Assembly: GCA_021325095.1 (NCBI GenBank)
Contig: JAJPHV010000013.1
Coordinates: forward strand, 1-35,848
Source: Chloroflexota bacterium
GTDB taxonomy: Bacteria > Chloroflexota > Anaerolineae > Aggregatilineales > UBA2796
Direction: 5' to 3'
DNA length: 35,848 nt
The notes under the pieces were generated by a model. The model was not told the origin of the DNA and did not search any database. It saw only the letters and a list, made by a program, of their open reading frames with translations. The translations under genes and the position numbers were made by a program. Position 1 is the stretch's first letter. Every line of letters starts with the position of its first letter. Shown one piece after another: positions 32,460 to 35,848 of this stretch.

Positions 32460-34751
32460 CTATTTCTGAAAGAAGCGTGGGTAATGGGGTGTACCTGGAA
32501 TGATCCGTGCCTGGGGATTGTACAGATAAGCTTCCGTCGGCCCATCCGGAAGAAGCGCTGAGGGCAATGTCTGCAAAAGCCGAACCGCTCCTGCTGCATC
32601 GATTTCAAAGGCAACCAGTTTGTCGTAGCCAGGTGAATCCGGTGCATGGACTGCTGTCGCGCCAGTCGGGGTCAGTTTATAGCCGCTGCCTAATGAGTCG
32701 ATATAGCCCAACTGGAATCCATCCACGCCGAGGATGTATTGTGATAGATAATGGACGTAGTAATCCCAGCCGAGTGGCGAATCGGCTCTGGGGCTGAAGA
32801 TAAAAACGAGTCTGGTTTCGGGTTTAACCGCTGGTGCAAGGTCGAGAACCTGCCGCACAATGGAAACCGTCTTTTCAAAGGTGACCGAGGGGTTGATTGG
32901 GCGGTGGGGCTGTTCTTCGAAGGCGCCAGCAGTTGCAGTTAGCACAAGGAACCCGGCGGCAACTGCAACAGTCCATCGTTTATAGCTGCGGGGCACCCAG
33001 GCACTGACCAATCCAATGAACATTGTCCATAAAACAGCCTGGGCTGGCGCTGCCAGGAACTGAGTACGAATCGAGCTGAGTATGCCGCTGATCGGCGTAT
33101 AGAGCAGCACCGAGAGGACGATTGCCACGACACTGCCTACCGACACGACCATCAGCCGCTTACGGGTGATATTGGTAGCGACGCCTACTGCCGCTATCCC
33201 AACTAGGCACAGCAGGAATAAAGGTGCCGCGGCTAGCCAATGTCCCACAGACACTTCATTCACCCGCGCAAAAGCGAGTGTCGGCAGCAGTTGTCGGAAG
33301 AAGTTAACAGCAAGTTGGCTGAAGTGGATTGAAGTAGGGATGAGTGACTGCTGGTAGCTCTGGGAGTTAGTAAGCTGAAAGTGAACGGCACGAGCAGCAA
33401 ACAAGAAAACAGTAGCGGCCCACCCACTCACCCATACCCACGTATGAGGTCCTCTTGCTCCTCGCCAGAGGACGACAAGCGGCCACAGGATGGCTAACAG
33501 GAAAACCGCTTCAACGAGAGAAAGAGCCATGCCCAGGAAGGTGCAGGAGATAAGCAACAGGACACGGTTCACGCGGTCGTATGAATGAACGAACAAGGCG
33601 AGTGAGGCAACCGTAGCGATGACCACCGTGTTGTAGCCTTGCATATATACCGCAAGAAACCTTGTTGGTTCCGAGGGATTAACCACAAATAGGACGGCAG
33701 CAACCAGTGCCAATCCATCTTCGCCCACAAGTACACGGGTCAGCCCAAAAAGGAATAGTGCGGTCAGGTAACGCGAAGCCAGAGCAACCCACAAATAGCC
33801 ATCAATCGTATCTGTCAACTGCGCTGCCAGGATGCTCGCAAGCGGCGTGAAAGGTCGGTTATTCATGCTATCAAAACGCGGAATTGCGGACCAACCCTCT
33901 ATCCCGTTTTGTAATACGTAGATTTCATCGCCGCCCATCCAGAACTGGGATCGCATCGGCAGGTAAAACCCCCCAATGGTGCAGAGCAAGATCACCATAC
34001 ATATGCCAACCGACCGGACGGCGCCGCCCTTCCTTCTTTCCGTAACATGGCTACCAGTCGTTCGTGCGGCTGAGGCCCAATGAGGTTTCAGCCACATCAG
34101 CACGATCACGATCAGCAAAACAACACTCGCAAGTTCGAAGGTTAGCTCGTGCGTCCAGGGCACGTTTCGCAACAGGATGAGTTTGAATGCGAGGGCAGTA
34201 GTCAGTGTCACAATATATCGAACGTCTCGGTTATACTTCAGCTTCTCTAGAACGGTTCTCTGGTCTGCCAAACTCCGCCTAATTTGCAGCCTGAGAGGAC
34301 GAAAGATAGGCGTCAGCACGGGAAGATCGCCGATCATGGCAACGAAGCAGGTCATGAGCACAATCAACACGACCACCCCGACGCTTAACACACGGGTTGT
34401 CAGTGTGCTCAGATAGACGCCGACGACAACGGTGTATTTCCGCCTTTCTCCGCCAGCATCCGTAATCTGAAAGCTGCGCGAGATCGTGCTGGTCGGACAC
34501 AAATCGACCTTGCCAGAAGATGTGACCGCCTGGTCATCCAGGATAACCTGCTGCGCCTGTTCGATAGACCAGACCAGTGTCACACAGCCTCCAGGCAAGA
34601 CCATACGGTGATCGGCGCTGATCTTGACCTGCGTGGCTCCGTTCTGAGCCTGGATGATAGTTGGACGCGCAGCCACGTAGATGATGGACAGGCTAACTAA
34701 GACGATGCAGCCTGCGATAGCTACGATAGAAAGAAGGCGTTTTCGAGTCAT
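32460..34751 (-). CDS. Multi-pass membrane protein with Ig-like N-terminal domain, GT-C type
   Basis: I do not recognise a named family. The 763-residue protein starts with a membrane anchor (about 8-28). An extracytoplasmic Ig-like domain follows (about 38-110), of the kind with GGCVTLVW and two Cys (56 and 85). About ten to twelve helices come next, with an outer loop WMGGDEIYVLQNG holding DE at 275-276 and a following NNRPFTPL. This DE after a first helix is the hallmark of GT-C glycosyltransferases, so sugar transfer outside the membrane is a fair guess. The end (about 640-763) is a soluble region rich in beta-type sequence. Just downstream on its strand is the transposase remnant. The aminotransferase gene upstream suggests a surface-polysaccharide setting. 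Confidence 0.75.
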   Translation of the reverse strand: MTRKRLLSIVAIAGCIVLVSLSIIYVAARPTIIQAQNGATQVKISADHRMVLPGGCVTLVWSIEQAQQVILDDQAVTSSGKVDLCPTSTISRSFQITDAGGERRKYTVVVGVYLSTLTTRVLSVGVVVLIVLMTCFVAMIGDLPVLTPIFRPLRLQIRRSLADQRTVLEKLKYNRDVRYIVTLTTALAFKLILLRNVPWTHELTFELASVVLLIVIVLMWLKPHWASAARTTGSHVTERRKGGAVRSVGICMVILLCTIGGFYLPMRSQFWMGGDEIYVLQNGIEGWSAIPRFDSMNNRPFTPLASILAAQLTDTIDGYLWVALASRYLTALFLFGLTRVLVGEDGLALVAAVLFVVNPSEPTRFLAVYMQGYNTVVIATVASLALFVHSYDRVNRVLLLISCTFLGMALSLVEAVFLLAILWPLVVLWRGARGPHTWVWVSGWAATVFLFAARAVHFQLTNSQSYQQSLIPTSIHFSQLAVNFFRQLLPTLAFARVNEVSVGHWLAAAPLFLLCLVGIAAVGVATNITRKRLMVVSVGSVVAIVLSVLLYTPISGILSSIRTQFLAAPAQAVLWTMFIGLVSAWVPRSYKRWTVAVAAGFLVLTATAGAFEEQPHRPINPSVTFEKTVSIVRQVLDLAPAVKPETRLVFIFSPRADSPLGWDYYVHYLSQYILGVDGFQLGYIDSLGSGYKLTPTGATAVHAPDSPGYDKLVAFEIDAAGAVRLLQTLPSALLPDGPTEAYLYNPQARIIPGTPHYPRFFQK

Positions 34752-34839
34752 GGGCGCTTATCAGATTCGGATTTGCCTGTCAGTATAGCGATGGGACAGA
34801 GTACCAGGAAGGCCGGCAAGGCAAACTGATCAACACCGC

Positions 34840-35848
34840 TCATAGCGAAATGGGCAGTCTGGCGAATTCGTAAATGGCCGCGACGACTCGCGCCTGGTCA
34901 ACTTCAGTGAGATCGTTGTAAAACGGTAGGCGGAGCAGCCGGTCGCTGATGTCTTGTGTCACAGGGCAGGCGTCAGGGCGTGCGCCAAAGCGTTGGCCCA
35001 TGTCCGAACGATGGAGCGGCAGATAATGAAAGACGCTCAGAATTCCGCGTGCCTTGAGATGATCGATCAACGCCTGGCGCTCTTCGAAGGAAGGCAGCAG
35101 GACGTAGAACATGTGATACGGCTGTTCACAGTATGCTGGAATGACGGGCAGCCGGACGTTGCAGTTTTCCGCCCAGGCCGCCAAATGGGCAGCGTAAAAC
35201 TCCCAAATACGCTTTCGCTGCGCCTGAATCTGGTCGCGGGCTTCCAGTTGCGCCAGCAAGTACGCTGCCAGAATATCGGATGGCAAATAGCTGGAACCCA
35301 GATCCGTCCAGGTATATTTGTCCACCTGGCCTCGAAAGAAACGGCTTCGGTTGGTTCCTTTTTCGCGCAGAATCTCGGCGCGAGCAACGTACTGTGGGTC
35401 GTTGATCAGCAGTGCTCCCCCTTCGCCGCAGGAAATATTCTTGGTTTCATGAAAGCTCTGGGTCGCCATGCAGCCAAATGTGCCCAGGGACTGGCCCTTG
35501 TATTTCCCGAACAGACCATGCGCATTGTCTTCTACCACTGGGATTCCGTAGCGCGCGGCAATAGCCAGGATGGTGTCCATTTCGCAGCCAACGCCCGCGT
35601 AATGAACCACCACAATAGCTTTGGTGCGCGGTGTAATCAAGGATTCCAGCGCCTGCTCATCGAGATTCAAGGTGTCTGGGCGAATATCTGCAAAGACGAT
35701 CCGCGCCCCGCGCAGGGCAAAAGCGTTCGCCGTCGAAACAAAGGTGAAAGATGGAACAATGACTTCATCGCCCGGCGCGATGTTCAGGAGCAGGGCCGTC
35801 ATTTCCAGCGCATGAGTGCAGGAAGTCGTCAGCAATACTTTGGGAACG
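34840..35848 (-). CDS. wecE: WecE/RffA-type sugar aminotransferase, 5' end beyond the window
   Basis: This PLP-dependent aminotransferase (DegT/DnrJ/EryC1 class) makes a dTDP-4-amino-4,6-dideoxyhexose used in surface polysaccharides. The reading frame is open to the window end, so the N-terminus is missing; a TTG at 35835 falls inside the normal domain and is not a likely start. Visible features are TTSCTHALEM, GDEVIVPSFTFVSTANAFAL, VVEDNAHGLFGKYKG (cofactor Asp), the Schiff-base Lys in SFHETKN, and GTNRSRFFRGQVDKYTWTD and SSYLPSDILAAYLLAQLEA, all close to the WecE/RffA group. The product sugar may differ among close relatives such as FdtB or VioA. Confidence 0.92.
   Translation of the reverse strand, partial: VPKVLLTTSCTHALEMTALLLNIAPGDEVIVPSFTFVSTANAFALRGARIVFADIRPDTLNLDEQALESLITPRTKAIVVVHYAGVGCEMDTILAIAARYGIPVVEDNAHGLFGKYKGQSLGTFGCMATQSFHETKNISCGEGGALLINDPQYVARAEILREKGTNRSRFFRGQVDKYTWTDLGSSYLPSDILAAYLLAQLEARDQIQAQRKRIWEFYAAHLAAWAENCNVRLPVIPAYCEQPYHMFYVLLPSFEERQALIDHLKARGILSVFHYLPLHRSDMGQRFGARPDACPVTQDISDRLLRLPFYNDLTEVDQARVVAAIYEFARLPISL

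Overview
The window is high-GC bacterial chromosome. The mix of genes suggests a Chloroflexota (Anaerolineae-like) or similar environmental bacterium: a lone ftsZ with a long Pro/Gln linker, many carbohydrate ABC transporter and Gfo/Idh/MocA genes, VapBC modules, and small GC-rich dispersed repeats. This placement is an inference from gene style; no rRNA or other marker beyond FtsZ is present. No tRNA, rRNA or CRISPR array was seen.

Layout. (1) 1-402: a gene-free stretch with a chain of hairpins ending in a strong terminator, a possible small RNA, converging on ftsZ (402-1637, minus). (2) 1638-4826: a regulatory gap, a truncated gene fragment, and an incomplete peptide ABC transporter (binding protein plus one permease). 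(3) 5002-7073: an AT-richer island with a GT39-like membrane glycosyltransferase whose C-terminus is displaced by a frameshift at an 8-base homopolymer, then a small FHA protein (7074-7424). (4) 7515-25532: a large carbohydrate catabolic locus. A leftward operon (GntR/FCD regulator, dihydrodipicolinate-synthase-like aldolase, Old Yellow Enzyme-type flavoprotein, Gfo/Idh/MocA dehydrogenase) diverges from a rightward operon (sugar-binding protein, two permeases, DUF624 membrane protein, three Gfo/Idh/MocA dehydrogenases). These meet a second leftward set (extended SDR, IolD-type ThDP hydrolase, aldehyde dehydrogenase, a fifth Gfo/Idh/MocA dehydrogenase). (5) 25776-27294: a Tat-exported intradiol-dioxygenase-like protein and a VapBC-type pair. 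(6) 27328-32072: a MacB/FtsX-type ABC exporter with two ATPases, one carrying an AbrB-like tail, and an orphan antitoxin. (7) 32161-35848: an internally deleted IS5-type transposase remnant, a large membrane protein with an Ig-like domain and GT-C character, and a WecE/RffA-type sugar aminotransferase cut by the window end.

How it may work. The central locus looks like one regulon for an imported cyclitol or related sugar. The ABC system imports it (its ATPase is not in the window). Several dehydrogenases oxidise or epimerise hydroxyls. The IolD homologue opens an oxidised cyclohexane ring. The aldolase-like protein and aldehyde dehydrogenase could finish breakdown. The usual inositol partners IolB, IolC, IolE and IolJ are absent from the window, and an ene-reductase-type flavoenzyme and a DHDPS-family protein are present instead. 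This makes the locus the best candidate here for a pathway differing from textbook myo-inositol catabolism.

Small repeats built from CCTCACCCCC and CCCCTCTCC hairpins sit in the gaps between the genes of the second leftward set and once in the rightward operon. Two are paired and REPIN-like.
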